Positions 12,264 through 25,859 of a stretch of DNA of 64,000 nucleotides are shown one piece after another. Each line of letters opens with the position of its first letter. The stretch's first letter is position 1. Origin of the DNA: Elmis aenea (lineage: Eukaryota; Arthropoda; Insecta; Coleoptera; Elmidae); contig OX393577.1 in assembly GCA_947652605.1 (NCBI GenBank), forward strand, positions 35,095,466 through 35,159,465, given 5' to 3'. Both the position numbers and the translations under genes were made by a program. Below the pieces are notes generated by a model, which had not been told where the DNA came from, searched no databases, and saw only the letters and a program-made list of their open reading frames with translations.

Positions 12264-12901
12264 TACAGGGTGGTCCAAATTCGATTGGATTAAGTACATG
12301 GGTATCTCGCATCTCGCTTAATATTCAAGATAAAGAAACGGTTTAGTTACCAAAAATGTGCAGTTTTGTAAAACAAACCTTAGAACCGTCTTTAAAAATA
12401 TTCTGTCAAATCCGGTTTTTGAGTTATTAGAAAAAACTACAAGTTTGTCATGTTTATAATGTCTCATATCTCTGTTATTGTTGAAAATATCGAAAAAACA
12501 ATTTATGAAGATTAGTTCTAGATAATAATGACACAAACTTTTCTTTTTTTAAATGGAAACAATAATTGGTCATGACCTTTTTAAATTCCTTATTTTTTGT
12601 CATTCTAAATATATAAGGGTTGATGTAGTTATTTTCAATAATTCGCAAGTTGAAAGGTTTTTTAATTTAACATTATAAAAACCGCAAGTACCTAAGTTTG
12701 TGAAAAAAAAAAACACGATTTGGACAAAAGCTATACAACAAATATGACCATATTTACTTCAAAACCGGAAATGATAAAATATTTTTGAAAACGGTTCTAA
12801 CAATAAGTTTTTCTTAAAAAACTGCACATTTTTGATCATTTAACCGTTTCCCTATCTTGAAGATACCCATGTGATCCAATCGAAATTTGGACCACCCGGT
12901 A
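12264..12901. mobile_element. Foldback element, GGTCCAAATT family, copy 1
   Basis: It begins TACAGGGTGGTCCAAATTCG and ends CGAAATTTGGACCACCCGGTA. The arms share TACATGGGTATCTCGC, GAAACGGTT and AAAATGTGCAG blocks inverted on the far side. Related copies lie at 28160-28801 and 41542-42030. There is no coding capacity; the two minus-strand ORFs here are arm readings. Confidence 0.8.
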
Positions 12902-14394
12902 CAAAAATGAAACAATTCGATAATTTTTACCTACAAACTTTATTTACATTAAAACAAAAAAGATAACTTTAAACAAAGTCATTATTTTTGAAAACATAAG
13001 GAAACAATTAATTCGTAGGAACAAAATCAATTTGTTGAACTACTATAATTTATTAGTTTTGCACATTTCAGTGGTAGAGCCTTCAAACAAGGAAACAGTA
13101 ATGTTTAAATGTACTACTTTGAAAATCATACATAAAATGTATTACATATTTTTTTAATACTAGAAACAAAGGATATATTTTGAAAAATAATTTGTAAGTA
13201 TGCAGAATTTACACTACCTACATAGGTGTAGAGCAAAACATAAATATAAATATAATTTAAAGCGAACAATAACTCTCATTTAGCAAAAAATGAACACCCC
13301 AAAATCAAATATTGAAACAAGTGAAATATCAGCACATTTTTCGCAGTTTGGTCACGTAACTCAAATAGGTTTGGTAGAACAGAGTCGATCATAAGTATTT
13401 AAATTTTTTAAGCTCCTAACCCGACACTGAAATCATTCCGCTTATGCATGTACAAAAAAATAACTAATTTTGCGCTTAACTTTGACATTGTAATCATCCC
13501 AATTCACATTGCTACAATTACCAACAATGGTTTTATTGTAATTTACATGAATCACAGCATTCAAATTTTTCTCTTCAGTACCTACCACTGTCGATCTGCT
13601 AGAGACATAATTTTCTTCCATTGTGTTAGCTTGTAGCTAAATTAATTGACGAAGTTTTGTCAAAACTATATTTTATATATATATATCTATAATTGTCGAT
13701 TGCCAAATATCAAATCCATCAGTTTTTAGCTAATAAAGCAAACAAGAAAACCTTTTTAAAAGCAAATGTCCTACATGTATAATTAGTCTTCTCTGAACGA
13801 CCATATGATGTTGAAGGTCTAGAAATTTACTGTGTTGAGCTACAAAAGTAAGTACAGTGCGTTGAAAAAACGGCAATCAAAACAACCGACAAACATTTTT
13901 TTAACAGATATTCGCACGGATATTAAACTTCTGATTATTTTCTACCAGTTCTTCCTCATTGCATTAGCGTGAAGCAGCTGAAATAACAAAGTCGTCAACT
14001 TCCTTGCAGATTATGCTAATATTAAATTCATTGTATCAGTTAGGCGACTAACGAGCTCACAGTCATTTACTGAAAACGATCTGTATAGTAATTAGATATA
14101 ATCAGTTACCACCATCTTTTTTAATTATAATATATTTTGCCTTTCATACTGGGATAGATACACTGAGTTTAAATTAGAAGAGCTTATGCTTTAGTACAGG
14201 GCCGCCCAAGTAGGGGAAGCAAAAGAATTCCAAATCAATGAAACGTTAAAATTTGAAAAACATAGTACACAAAATTGTATTGTAAGTTATCGCTACCGTC
14301 AAGAGAATTTTAAAAATTTTACTAATAACATAGTTTACGACCAATTATGAACTTTGAATATGAATAAAAATAAAGTTTTGGTTATATTCTTCTC
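12902..14394. other. AT-rich sequence, no gene seen
   Basis: A short frame at 13448-13636 has no recognisable domain. A (TA)n run lies near 13674. A cluster with moderate GC and a CAGCTG E-box occurs near 13970-14060 and might be regulatory, but nothing supports that directly. Confidence 0.4.
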
Positions 14395-14398
14395 TTAA

Positions 14399-14971
14399 CA
14401 CTCAAGCGGGCGCGCTAGAGTATAAAGTACGCCAATGTTATGAAATTCAATGTGGTAACTCTCTGTCTAGATCTAATCGTAAAAAACTTTGTGTATACTT
14501 TTAGTGCCATTTTGACTTTCAATTGAGTACGTTGTAACTCAAAGAGCCAAAGATCCGTAGTAAGGTGATAAATGCGCGTAAAACTTCTCTTACACTATTT
14601 TCAAGGGAAGCTTATAAGAATCCAGTTATGGAGGTTTTGTTAAAAATATGCAATGAGAGTGGAGGATTTACACGGTCACTGTCCAAGCATTTTTTTAAAT
14701 CTGACGTCACTATTTAACCAACTTAATAACGTATGCAGATTTTTTTGAAATTATGTACACAAGATGTCCATGAGTCATATGTGATACAAAATATTTGCTC
14801 CATGAACTTTAGATAACCCTTTGTTGACGTCCTACCACTATTTAAAAGCCTTAAACTGCATGTTTATGTTGATATTTACGTTTAATTTGACATTTATCAA
14901 ATGAGTCGCATATGCTTCATGGACGTTAACACGCGTCATGAGTCATACATGGCTTATGGACAGTTAACGTG
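14399..14971. mobile_element. Possible piggyBac-like short element
   Basis: TTAA at 14395-14398 is followed by CACTCAAGCGGGCG. At the other side, CAGTTAACGTG runs into TTAA at 14972-14975, whose reverse complement starts TTAACACG. Near the right end TCCATGAGTCATA-type sequence recurs. The ends share only CAC after TTAA, so the call is tentative. Confidence 0.35.
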
Positions 14972-15062
14972 TTAAGACAGGGCCGTAAAGGTTATAACTG
15001 TAATGGTGTTATTAGAATGTTTTTCTACGACCACTGTTGTTAATGACTATTACTGTACAGCC

Positions 15063-15199
15063 GCATGCATAGTAAGTGGGTCTTTACGCACGGTAAGCAA
15101 TAAGCACATTTTGTTTTAGAAATTATCTCAGTAGGCTAACGTCAAACCCATCCTGCATGCATAGTAAGTAAGTCCTTACGCACGGTAAGCAAAAAGCAC
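15063..15199. repeat. Direct repeat pair, period about 92 bp
   Basis: GCATGCATAGTAAGT followed by TTACGCACGGTAAGC and AAGCAC occurs at 15063-15107 and again at 15155-15199 with few differences. Confidence 0.75.
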
Positions 15200-15298
15200 T
15201 CTTATTTAGAAATGTCAAAGTAGTCAAACAGCGTACATACAAGTGTGTTTACTATTAGCAAAGAAACCGGTATCGTATGTATAATGTGATCGTAGAAA

Positions 15299-15412
15299 AA
15301 GTATGCTACGTAACACGAGTTGTAACGTATTACGCACTCGTGAAAATACGTAAAAAACTTTTTCACTCGTGCGTAATATGCTTCTTACAACTCATGTTAT
15401 GTAATATACTAT
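15299..15412. repeat. Hairpin with AGTATRYTAC ends, copy 1
   Basis: AGTATGCTACGTAACACGAG pairs with CTCATGTTATGTAATATACT. The inner TTACGCACTCGTGAAAA pairs with TTTTTCACTCGTGCGTAA across a loop of about 12 bases. It is probably a very short palindromic element. Confidence 0.7.
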
Positions 15413-15597
15413 TACAGTTCGCGCACCGATTTTAACGGCCTCTTTCTAAAGTCAAGCAACTGAGGTAAATTGAGTATCTAATAGAAGTTTTACCTTTAAT
15501 ACAATACTTTATTATTTCATTTCTGTAGGAAAAAAATGTGGACACAATTAAATGTGATATCTGGAATTATGTCACAATCAAATATATTTTTCAAACA

Positions 15598-16855
15598 TAC
15601 AGGGTGTAAATGAAGTGTGGTACACCCCCTTTTTTTTCTTTAGTTTTGATTTTAAATAAATTAAATTTTAGACATATGATATGTGCAAAAAACCGGGCTT
15701 TTTGAGCCCTTGCACAAATTTGTTTCACTTCCGGTTTCGCCGGAAATGACCCCAACTTTGTTATTTTAAATGGAATATTTTTACATTTTTGGAAAGAGGA
15801 AGCGATTTTGGATACAAATGCACTATTTTGGTTAATTTTTATAACCTCAAAAAAATGTTTAAACAAAATTTAGTTTTTTGTTAAGGGTGCCGTGACCTGC
15901 ACAAATTGATTTTTATTATGTCAACAATTGTCCAAAAAACGTTTTTGTAAATTTTAAATGAGATTTAGGTTACTTTAATCGGCTTTGAAGGTTGCGGAAT
16001 CGGTTTTTTGACAAAAAGTCAATTTTTTTAAATGGAACCATGCTGGTACTAGCAGTTATTTAAATGGAGCATCTTCTAACGGATCCATCAATACCAATAA
16101 CTTGTATTTTTATTAAGAATCTACTTCAAAAATTTCAAATTATTGTGAAAATTTATTAAGAGATCCTGTTAATCGCAGTACGCAGTACGCATAACTAAAA
16201 CAAAACAAATGATCATTGTTTTATGTTAAACTACTATAGTCATTTAATTAAAAAGTCTAAAAATTTTGGTAATCATTTTTATATAATTAGATTACTGCGA
16301 TTAAAAGGATCTCTTAATACATTTTCACAATAATTTGAAATTTTTGAAGTAGATTCTTAATAAAAATACAAGTTATTAGTAGCGATAGATTCGTTAGAAG
16401 ATGCTTGATTTAAATAACCGCTAGTACCAGCATGGTTCCATTTAAAAAAATTGACTTTTTGCCAAAAAACAGATTCTGCAACCTTCAAAGCCGATTAAAG
16501 TAACCTATACATATATAGTTAAAAATTTACAAAAACGTTTTTTGGACAATTGTTGACACAATAAAAATCAATTTGTGCAGGTCACGGCACTCTTAATAAA
16601 AAACTAAATTTTGGTTTAAAAAAATTTTGAGGTTATAAAAATTAACGAAAAAAGTGCAGTTGTATCAAAAATCACTTCCTCTTTCAAAAAATATAAAAAT
16701 ATACAGGGTGTTCCATTTAAAATAACAAAGTTGGGGTCCGGCGAAACCGGAAGTGAAACAAATATGTGCAAGGGCTCAAAAAGCTCGGTGTTTTGCACAT
16801 ATCATATGTCTAAAATTTCATTTATTTAAAATCAAAACTTCATTTACACCCGGTA
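15598..16855. mobile_element. Large foldback element (TACAGGGTGTAAATG)
   Basis: The left end TACAGGGTGTAAATGAAGT is mirrored by ACTTCATTTACACCCGGTA. The arms of about 580 bp each carry, in mirrored order, the CATATGATATGTGCAAA, ACTTCCGGTTTCGCCGGAA, GAGGAAG, GTGACCTGCACAAATTG and CAAAGCCGATTAAAGTAACC blocks. The loop is about 100 bp near 16190-16290. The right arm also contains an internal ATACAGGGTGTTCCATTT that is deleted from the left arm. The ORFs at 15591 and 16616 are arm readings. Confidence 0.9.
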
Positions 16856-17866
16856 TACAGGGTGCCCATTTTTCTAACCTGTTGTATGGGTAACTCCGTT
16901 AATATTGAGGTTAATATTCAAGGGACAACTCCCGGGTAGATGATGTTGGTTTATAATTTCCGTATGCCAGGACTATCTCTTCTTCTTGTTTAAATTTAAT
17001 TTTCAAACCTTTGGATTTTGTGAATGACCCTTATTTTTTTAAATTGGTTTCTAATAACGAAAATAATTTCTTTCTTGGTTGACTACTACCATAAATCTTT
17101 GCAAATACATTTCACTTGAATTTCTACTATTTCTATTACAGGCCTAGTATTAAAAAAGCATGGCGTTTCTTTCTTCATTAGAAAACATTGTTTTTGAAAT
17201 TTACAATAAACTCAATCAAAAATTTTGATCAACACGAGAGAGATTTATACGTATAACAAACAATAAATTTTATTTGACAAACTGTTTGTTTTTAAAATTT
17301 GTAACTGGCTAATAACTGCTACATTAACTATAAGAGACAACTCTTAAATGTCACATTGAAAAAAAAAGAACATCAACACAAGATAACTCCCATCTATTAG
17401 TAGGCAGTGAACATGTAAAATGATTTTTGCTTATTTAAAGAAAAACTACAAGAGTAAAGCATAACAAATCTTATATCATTGAAACGAGAAAAAAAGAACC
17501 TATTTAATAAGACCACAGCCAACTATAACTTCCATTTAAAAAAATGCAAGTTTGTGCTATAACTCGGAAATCGAGAGTGCTATGAAAATTTCGTTAACAT
17601 ATTTAAAATCTACGTAAAAATATGTATAAAAGCCAATTTTTATTTTTGTTCTAACTCATATGGTTACGGAATTATTCAAGTTTGAAAAAATCGACCTTTT
17701 TCAGTTTTTTAAAAATATTTCAAAAAGTTGATGACGTAGGTCAAATTTAAAAATGGCATCAGATTTCCCTTTAAATTCTGCACAAATTTGCCAATTTAAA
17801 CGTTTCTGTATCTCTAATATTAACGGAGTTACCAATACAACAGGTTAGAAAAATGGGCACCCTGTA
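16856..17866. mobile_element. Foldback-ended element abutting the previous one
   Basis: It begins TACAGGGTGCCCATTTTTC and ends GAAAAATGGGCACCCTGTA. The inverted repeats cover about 52 bp, through AACCTGTTGTAT and AACTCCGTTAATATT; the interior is not palindromic. It starts directly at the TA that ends the element on its left, as expected if it inserted at that TA. Confidence 0.88.
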
Positions 17867-19881
17867 GTGCTAAGGAATGTATTTAGTTACAGATTTATAA
17901 AAAAAATATATATAACTGTTATTTAGGTTTATGTGTTACAGTATTAAAATATTTTTGAATATATAGTATTTATTATATTGGAATATAATTTGTTCAATAA
18001 AGAAATATTATTATAAAAAATAATTATTGTTAATCCAATATTGCACAAAACTTTTTTTTAAAGATTCTATTGACAAAGTACGCCAATCGCCGGTCGGGTA
18101 AAAATAAGGGGCGCCGCCGCTCGAGGGTTTATATGAATAACCTAATTTCTGGGTTTTAATTCTTATAAAGAATTAAAAATTTAAGCCAAATAATACCTTA
18201 CGTGACGTTCTTACAAGAAGTTTTATAATAATATAGCGACTTTTGTCGATTTCATTTTGCTTAAAAAATTATTTAAGTCCGGCGAGTCCCAAAATTTAGA
18301 TCATTTCGTAAAAAATCTTCATGAGTTGCGATAGCAATTATTCTTTATGATTTTATTCCCATTGTAGCTGGTTTTGCAAGATGGGAATGAAAACTTCATA
18401 TGTAATGCACTACTTCCCAATTTTTAAATTTTTATTGTTGTAAACAGTTTAAAGCTACAAATAGTTTGGAAAGACTGGGTGTGTTTTTTTATCATTATAA
18501 TGAACACTATTGATTGAATATTATTACTATCGCCTAAATGCCAGCATTTAGATAAAACGATGAAATATTTGGAATAGCAGCTTTTCCATAAATAAATTGC
18601 CGCTGGATTGTACAATATACAAAAAAAAATTATTGATATAATTCATAGAGAGTACCAGTTAATATACCTTTTGACAATTCTCTTAAAATAACATTTACGA
18701 TCAATTCGTATGGCCATATAGTAAAATAAATGAAAAGTGTGGAAATGAAACAACTACAGATTCTAAAGAAAAAAATTTTTCTAAATTTCAGACATCATGA
18801 ATCTATTCAATAACCGTTTTTATAAATAAATAAAAAACAACCTCAAATCAGATTTAGATATAAACATGAGGGATTCTACGCACAAACAAGATTAAATATT
18901 TTTTAATTAATTTCTTTATTAAATTACTAATGACAATCATCGTTGCAACAGATACGCTTTTTTTAATTAGCTTCCCAAGTTTTTAGAAAATAATGGATGA
19001 AAATGTGTTTCATTAGAGATGTACGTAATGCAAAAACGCACATTTTGCGAAACAGCGTCAAACATAATTTCGTTTCGAATGACAGGTAAGAACTTGAAAC
19101 ATAAAACAAAATTCAAGTGAGTTAATATAAAGTCATATCATTTCATAACGTTTCATCCAAGTAAAATGTAAGACGTTTTATCCTAGTAAATAACAACCTG
19201 CAGACGCTACGAGCCCTCGTTAACGATGCACAGGATATTGTGATAAACTGATTTAATATCTTTTAATGAAAAAAGTGGGTAGCTGAAAGATCCCTTTTTC
19301 ATATCGCAAACAATTTTAGGCAACAAACGTTCTGTATCGTTGGGTATTTCACTTTAGCTTTTGGCGTGAATGACGTGCGGAGATGAAACGATGTAAAAAG
19401 CAAATTTCTACAGGAAATAAAGGGACTGTATTTCTTCATAGTATCGCGTATACGTTTTCTCGATAAAGCAAAATATACTTTAGTGAGATATTGCTTGTGC
19501 ATTACCTTTTTAACAGTAAATATTTGAAAGCGTCATTGCAATTTGATTCGTTATAGATTAATGCCTTCGAACTCTGAACGGAATATTACATTTCAAATAT
19601 CGACGTTGTTTACAAGCACAGTGTAAACAATCCACGATGTATTAATCACAATTCGAACGCTAAATTAGTTAGTACAGTTCGATGTATATATATTGGTGTT
19701 GATTTTTATATTTCGGTTACATATACATACGTTAAATATTTTTGTGATAATGTGTAGGAAGGCGGATATATTGAAATATTTTAAGCATAACCAATCAAAA
19801 CTTATCAAATTTAGCGAATATTGTCTCTGAAAATATTGAACACACGGTACATATAAACTTGCCAGTGCTGCCAACTATATA
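17867..19881. other. AT-rich sequence, no gene seen
   Basis: There is a short CG-rich stretch (GGGGCGCCGCCGCTCG) near 18107. The three minus-strand frames here have no domain. Nothing else was recognised. Confidence 0.45.
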
Positions 19882-19889
19882 CTATAAAG

Positions 19890-21134
19890 CAGGGTTGAGC
19901 AGATTTAAATCAATTGATTTAAATCAAGATTTAAATCATGATTTAAATCAAGTGATTTTTTTAAAAAAATCATTGATTTAAATCAAATGATTTTTTAAAA
20001 AAAAATATCAATTTAAATCACAGATTATATGAGTACAATATAATATTTATAATAAAACAAAATTGTATTACTACATATTAGTAATTAAATACACGAAATG
20101 GTGAATAAACCATATCAATTTGCTCTTGCAAAGTAATATTCATTGCGGAAATGCAATAATTCAAAAAATAAATGCAAGTTTTTGACGTTAGCGAAGTGAA
20201 CAGTCAGTTTTTTCAATTTCCACGGCACTCTATGGCTTCAATAACGATTTGAAGAAAAATGTCGAATATCTCGAAAAGTATGAGTTTTGGGTATAGGACA
20301 TACTTAACTAAATATGAAGCACTTTTAAAGACGAATTCGATGACATAAAAAAATACAGGGGTTTGCATTTGAAAAAATCGAGTTACGAGCTTCTGAAAAT
20401 CATGGAAGTTGCGACCTATTTATAAACCCCTGTATGTGTGATTCAAATTTTTTCATATCGGGGGAACAGAGAAATGTTTTCTGCATGTCCATACCAAATT
20501 ACAACTCTGTACTTCAAAATAACTTCAGGAGAACTTTTTAAATAAAGACTTAAAACCTTGAATAATTTAGAAAATTATTTTTTTTTACAACGCCGTATAA
20601 AAACCTGTAGTATTTTATATTGATGCAAAGATAAAATTAAGGCGGTCAAAAATATTAAATAAAAAATTGGGTGTTGTATTTAAAATATAAAAGTTGCTAT
20701 TAGTTCCAGAAAGGTGACTCACCCTGTATATTTGAAAATATTTTTATTGTGTGTTTAAAAAAAAACTGTATAAAATAGCATTTGAATCAACTTCATATCT
20801 CAAGCCGTTTAGCCACAATCGACCGATCCCGCACTAATGACGCCCTGTATATAATTAATTAAACATCACCATTTAGCACTGAGTTTTTCAAAATTCTTAA
20901 TCATTATATTTCATTTTTCATTTTGACAAAAATTCACCAATGAATTAAATATATTGGTTATTAAATATATTAGCACAAAACAGAAATAGCATGTGAATAT
21001 GTCACTAAATTCGATAATATGGTACATTTAATTTAAATCAAAAAAATCTGATTTAAATCAAAAAAATCTGATTTAAATCAAATAAATCGATTTTTTTGAT
21101 TTTTTTTTTTAAATCATGATTTTTATCCACCCTG
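19890..21134. mobile_element. Non-autonomous hAT element with GATTTAAATCA arrays
   Basis: The termini CAGGGTTGAGCAG and ATCCACCCTG are an inverted pair. The identical octamer CTATAAAG flanks both ends (19882-19889 and 21135-21142). Both subterminal regions are built of repeated GATTTAAATCA and TGATTTTTTT units. The interior has no hAT gene but holds CACCCTGTATA near 20725 and GCCCTGTATA near 20841, which look like ends of other TA-flanked elements inserted inside. Confidence 0.92.
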
Positions 21135-21615
21135 CTATAAAGTATTAGATTTGCGTAACCCTTTTAAATTTGCTGCAGCTAACAATTTGAAACAAAAAGT
21201 TAAAAATTATATTATTTTTTGTTTTTTTTTTTTAATTTCCAAAAGTTATAGGTACTCATTCAATACATATTCAATTTTACTTATTATCAGTTGCACACTT
21301 GTACGTTAATTTGACAGTTCTTTATATCGACAGATGGCTAAAAATTCTGTAGTATAATTAAAAAATATTATTTAATCGCAGGTGTACTTTTACAATATTA
21401 CATAGCTATCGTAATTAAAAATTAATTATCTCTTGGACGAACTAATAATGAGATTTTCTAATAACTGTATAATACACAATTAAATCTTTAAAAATGTAAG
21501 ATTAAAACTAAATTGCAACTAATAAAATATGTGGAATGTTTTTGTTTAAACATTTATTTACTACTAAAATCTAAAATCATTTATTTTAATAATATTTAAT
21601 CATTTATTTATAATA

Positions 21616-22396
21616 TACAGGGTAGGCAAAACATATGAAAACGCTGCTGTTACGGCGTAAATATATTTTTTTGTAAAAATGTTTTATATAAAAAGTGCAT
21701 GAAAATTTGTTAGCTACATTTTGACGTATATCAATTTTTTTCGGCCAACCGTGTGCAACTGACAGGCGATCGTCATATTTTTTTAAATGGCAACTAATAT
21801 TTTTTACTTGATACAGAATGTTTTTCCCTATAAACCATACTTATAAATTTTTCTTAGAATAAAAAAATTATAATTTAAAAAAAATGAGTTTTAAAAGTAT
21901 ACCTATATTACTTTTTTACAAAATCGTTGTAGTTGACTAAACAAAACACGATCGCTGTAGTAATTGACAGTTCATAACATGTCTAATTGTGTTTTATTAC
22001 TTTTCGATATAAAATTATTATTTTGTGAGCATTAAATTAAAACGCCTTCTTTACACTTTTACAGAAGCAATTTGACGGAAGGTCCATTTTCAATTTAACA
22101 CTCACAAAATAATGGTATTTCGACGAAAAATAATTAAATTAAATATAGCTTCTTATTTAACACTAGGAAAAAATTAATTGATGCAAATAAAACTCAATCA
22201 ATTAAAATAAAAAAAATTATAGGTGGCCTTTTAAAAAAATATGACGATCGCCTGTCAGTTGCACACATTATTAAAGTATGTCAAAATGTAACTAACAATT
22301 AGCCATACACTATGCACTTTTTATATGAATATTTATTTTATAAAACTTGTATTTACGCCGTTACAGCAGCGTTTCCATACTCTTGGCCTATCCCGA
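21616..22396. mobile_element. Foldback element (TACAGGGTAGGC)
   Basis: The left end TACAGGGTAGGCAAAAC is matched by a decayed right end (GGCCTATCCCGA). The arms share GAAAACGCTGCTGTTACGGC and CAACTGACAGGCGATCGTC in mirrored order. The ORF at 22347-22529 starts inside the right arm and is not a gene. Confidence 0.8.
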
Positions 22397-25300
22397 AAAC
22401 GAGGTTTTAATATTCTTTTTGGCTAATATAATCCCAACATTTTTTAATTTTTGTTTTAAAAGTTTTTTGTCTAAAGATGATTCTTTCAACATTTCTAGAT
22501 TTTGTGTCATAAACGTTCTGTGGAGCTAAGCTGTAGATTTTTTGATGACCGGTCTACATACAACCTTGTTATTATTTTGACCTAACCTCGTTTTTATAGT
22601 GTAAGTTTTGATAACTTTAACCATCTTTACAAAAGGGTGAAAATATGTAACGATTTTAAATGAATTTTATCAAGCTGTTGCAGTCCGTAAAGGATCATGA
22701 ATGTCATTTACGTAATTTGTTACATACTAAAACAGAGTACACGTTGAAGTATAAATCGAGTTTTTATATCCCCTATATTTAGACTAAAGTGAGTAAAGTG
22801 ACAGGCAATTTGTAATTTTTCCTAGCTACAACAAACACTTGTGTGGCATAGCGTCGTTTGGCCGTATTTGTATTGTCGCCTGACTAAGCAGGGCGTCCAA
22901 CTTGATTCATGTGCTTATTACACTATGCTTCTTAGGTTTTGTTATCTGCACAATGCAATATGCGTGCCATTATTCCTGAGAACTTGCACATGTTAGATAA
23001 GCTACAGTTCTTTGACTCAAGCTGTGAAATGAAGTTCTTGCAGAAAATATGTACAGGTGCTACACCCTAGCATTAACGGTGTAACCAAAACCACAGCGGA
23101 CCGGGTAATGAATATTAAGTTTCGCACTTTCCGTGGGAATAATGTGCCAATAAGTAAATAAATAAAGACAAATACTAATTTTTGTGTACGGGATATTTCT
23201 CTTTTTGATGTGGTCCTATTGCTATGTCCATAAATAATGAAAAAAACAAAGTTGATTAAAAGAAACAAAATTTAGCTCTTTAGAAGAGTATTTCAAACAT
23301 AATAATTCTTTTTGTTTTTTATGTGAAAAAACAAAGAAAACACTAAATTAACCAAAATTTTTTAAACTCAAATTTTTCGGCTATCGTTGAAAAATACACA
23401 AAAATGCCAAAGGAAAATATTTTGCTTGATTTGTGTCCTATTAAATATCAAATTTTTATTCGTAAAATTTTGTTCGAGATATTAAATGGAACTTCTTTTG
23501 AATAACAGTCTTAGTAGGCGATGACTTAGATATAAAGATTTTGTTTCTTTACAGTGATATAATATTTTATTAGTTACTTACAAAAATAAGCAAATAAACT
23601 AAAAAATGGCAAAATGTAAGATAAAAATCGACGTTGTCATGAAACAATATTAATCGACTTTCATTGTTCATTTTAATGCGAAATTAAATTAATCGTAATA
23701 ACTGTTAGTGAATAAATGTAGTTTAGGCTTTTTACTAATTGTAAGATATTAGCAAAAAAGGGTTTTAAATATTTACACAACTTACTTCTAGTTAACCTGG
23801 TTCGATAAAATAAAACAAATGCTTCTTTAAATCTCCTGTTTTGTCATTATACTTCGAGGAAGACCAATTACTTTAATAAATAAATTAAAACTCTGATTTA
23901 TAATTTAATCATTAATAATACCACACCACACTTTAATTATCAATATATTTTAGACAGTATAGATTATTATGCGAGCATGCGACCAATAACGACAATTATA
24001 CCTGTTATGTACCTATTTCTTTTTTTTTTGGCGGCGCCGGCGTTAAAAATTAAAGAAATTAACTTTTTCCGCTACCTACATTATTTTGATTGCCTAAAGT
24101 AACTGAGAAATAGCACTGTCTATATTTTTTTAACTGGATGGTTTATTTACTAAACAATTTTAAAATTCTTGTCAAATACGATATTGATAAAAGTTTCCTT
24201 TAATTTTCATAATTTGATTGCCAATTGAAATTTTTAACTGCTTTCAATACTTATAAAACAAATACCGAATTATGATTTACGATTTGATTTTGAGTTTATT
24301 TGCATATCACATCATTAGTATAGCGCTATGAAACGGATGTCGTTACGAAGGGATTTCTATCTACTGCGTTCGCCTAAAGAAATTTTTGTTGTTCCATCAC
24401 AAATGTATTATTATACTACATAAAGCCAACCAATTATTTTCGCTCAGCGGGCTGCCTCTATCATTTCTGATTTAATTAAGCTTTTTTATGGAGGAAAAAG
24501 TTTCGTGATTTATTGTATACAGTAAGAAACATGTGAAGCAAAAAGTAATGCAAAGCGGCAATTAAAAAATCTTGTTATCGTTATTTAAGACTAAGGTAAA
24601 CAAGAAAAACCACATGTTATTATAGCACCACATGACTGCTACCAAAAGTACATAAATAAACAAAGTTTTAAGTTTAGAGTTAGGGTCACAAGTACTTGAA
24701 AGTAAAGCTAGATGAAAGTGTAATGAAGAAACGCTTTTAATTAGCTAACGCCTAACACATCAAGTTCAAATCGTTTAATAGCTTTTGATCACTTGTTTGT
24801 TTTAAGTTCTACATAAACTAACTACGCACCCTTATCTTTTTACTTTATGATTGAAAATTTATCTTCGTTCCAATCGAAAAACAACATCCTAAAAACTTGT
24901 ATTAAAGTTCTTCTGGTAAACACATTCTATTCGTTGTTTTGGTTTCTTTACCGTATATTCTTAAAATAAAATTTCAGTTGGATCACTTTGAGTAGTAGTA
25001 TAACAGAATAGGATTTCATGAACCAATGCCCGTTCATGCTGTTGTAGTTGATAAACTCTATACGAATAATGTAATATAATTTTATGTTTGGTCAATATTG
25101 CTCGTATTGGCGTAAACGAGTGTTTACTTTTTAGTTTATCAACTGCACGCTTTGGATAATAGTCTTTTTTCACTACTAGTAATATAGCGTAGCATTATGA
25201 CGTATATTAGAATGCCGTGAAATTCAATTTCTCTACCTATGCATGGTTACAGGTAAACAATTTTTCATTATTAACCACTGGTGAATAATGAACAAATTTA

Positions 25301-25720
25301 TATTTTTTGATAATGCTGTTGTAGTTTTAAAGAAAAAAAAATTATAGGACGATTTAGTATGATAAAGAAATTCTCTTTATTGGTATTTTAGCATTTAAAA
25401 CGTTGTTTAAATAAATTAATTTAATTTTAAAAACTTTGGTGTATTTAAATAACACGACTTTCGCGCCGTAATAAATGACGGTTGTCAATATCCACACCGT
25501 CGATTGACACAACGTAAAAAAGAAAAGTTTTAATAATGTCAGTATTTTAGATGAAACCATCGCTTAAAAACAATGTTTTTTAATAACAATAGTGATTTAG
25601 CAAGATGAGTAACACGCAGATTCAATATTTCTATAGAATAGATAGGTACTTAACTTTTTATATTTTAGGTTAGAAAGTGCGTGCATAACATAAATGGGTT
25701 TGTCTTACTAGAAGTGAAAA
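22397..25720. other. AT-rich sequence, no supported gene
   Basis: Slightly less AT-rich patches occur near 22820-23110. Minus-strand frames at 23017-23268, 24961-25173 and 25354-25560 have no recognised domain or clear splice context. A homopolymer followed by GGCGGCGCCGGCG occurs near 24030. Confidence 0.4.
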
Positions 25721-25721
25721 A

Positions 25722-25859
25722 AATAGTATATACACCACGGTAGAGAAGTCTTATAGCCTTCGGGCCCTTAGATCCCTCGGCGCTTCGCGCCTCGTGATCT
25801 AATCTGAGCCCTCAGGCTATAATAGTTGACTTCTCTACCTTGGTATATAATATACTATT
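25722..25859. repeat. Hairpin with AATAGTATAT ends, copy 2
   Basis: AATAGTATATACACCACGG pairs with the far end TTGGTATATAATATACTATT. The inner GTAGAGAAGTC pairs with GACTTCTCTAC and TATAGCC with GGCTATA. The central part is CG-rich (CGGCGCTTCGCGCC). Confidence 0.75.

Noticed and set aside
12081..12536. Two minus-strand ORFs
   Set aside because: They overlap the GGTCCAAATT foldback or its flank and lack domains.
15591..16798. Minus-strand ORFs at both ends of the 15.6-kb element
   Set aside because: They start in the mirrored arms and share peptide words because of that.
23017..23268. 83-residue ORF with hydrophobic segments
   Set aside because: Hydrophobicity follows from AT-rich codons; no further support for a membrane protein.
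24961..25173. Minus-strand 70-residue ORF
   Set aside because: Residue mix is fair but no splice context, domain or GC rise; left unannotated.
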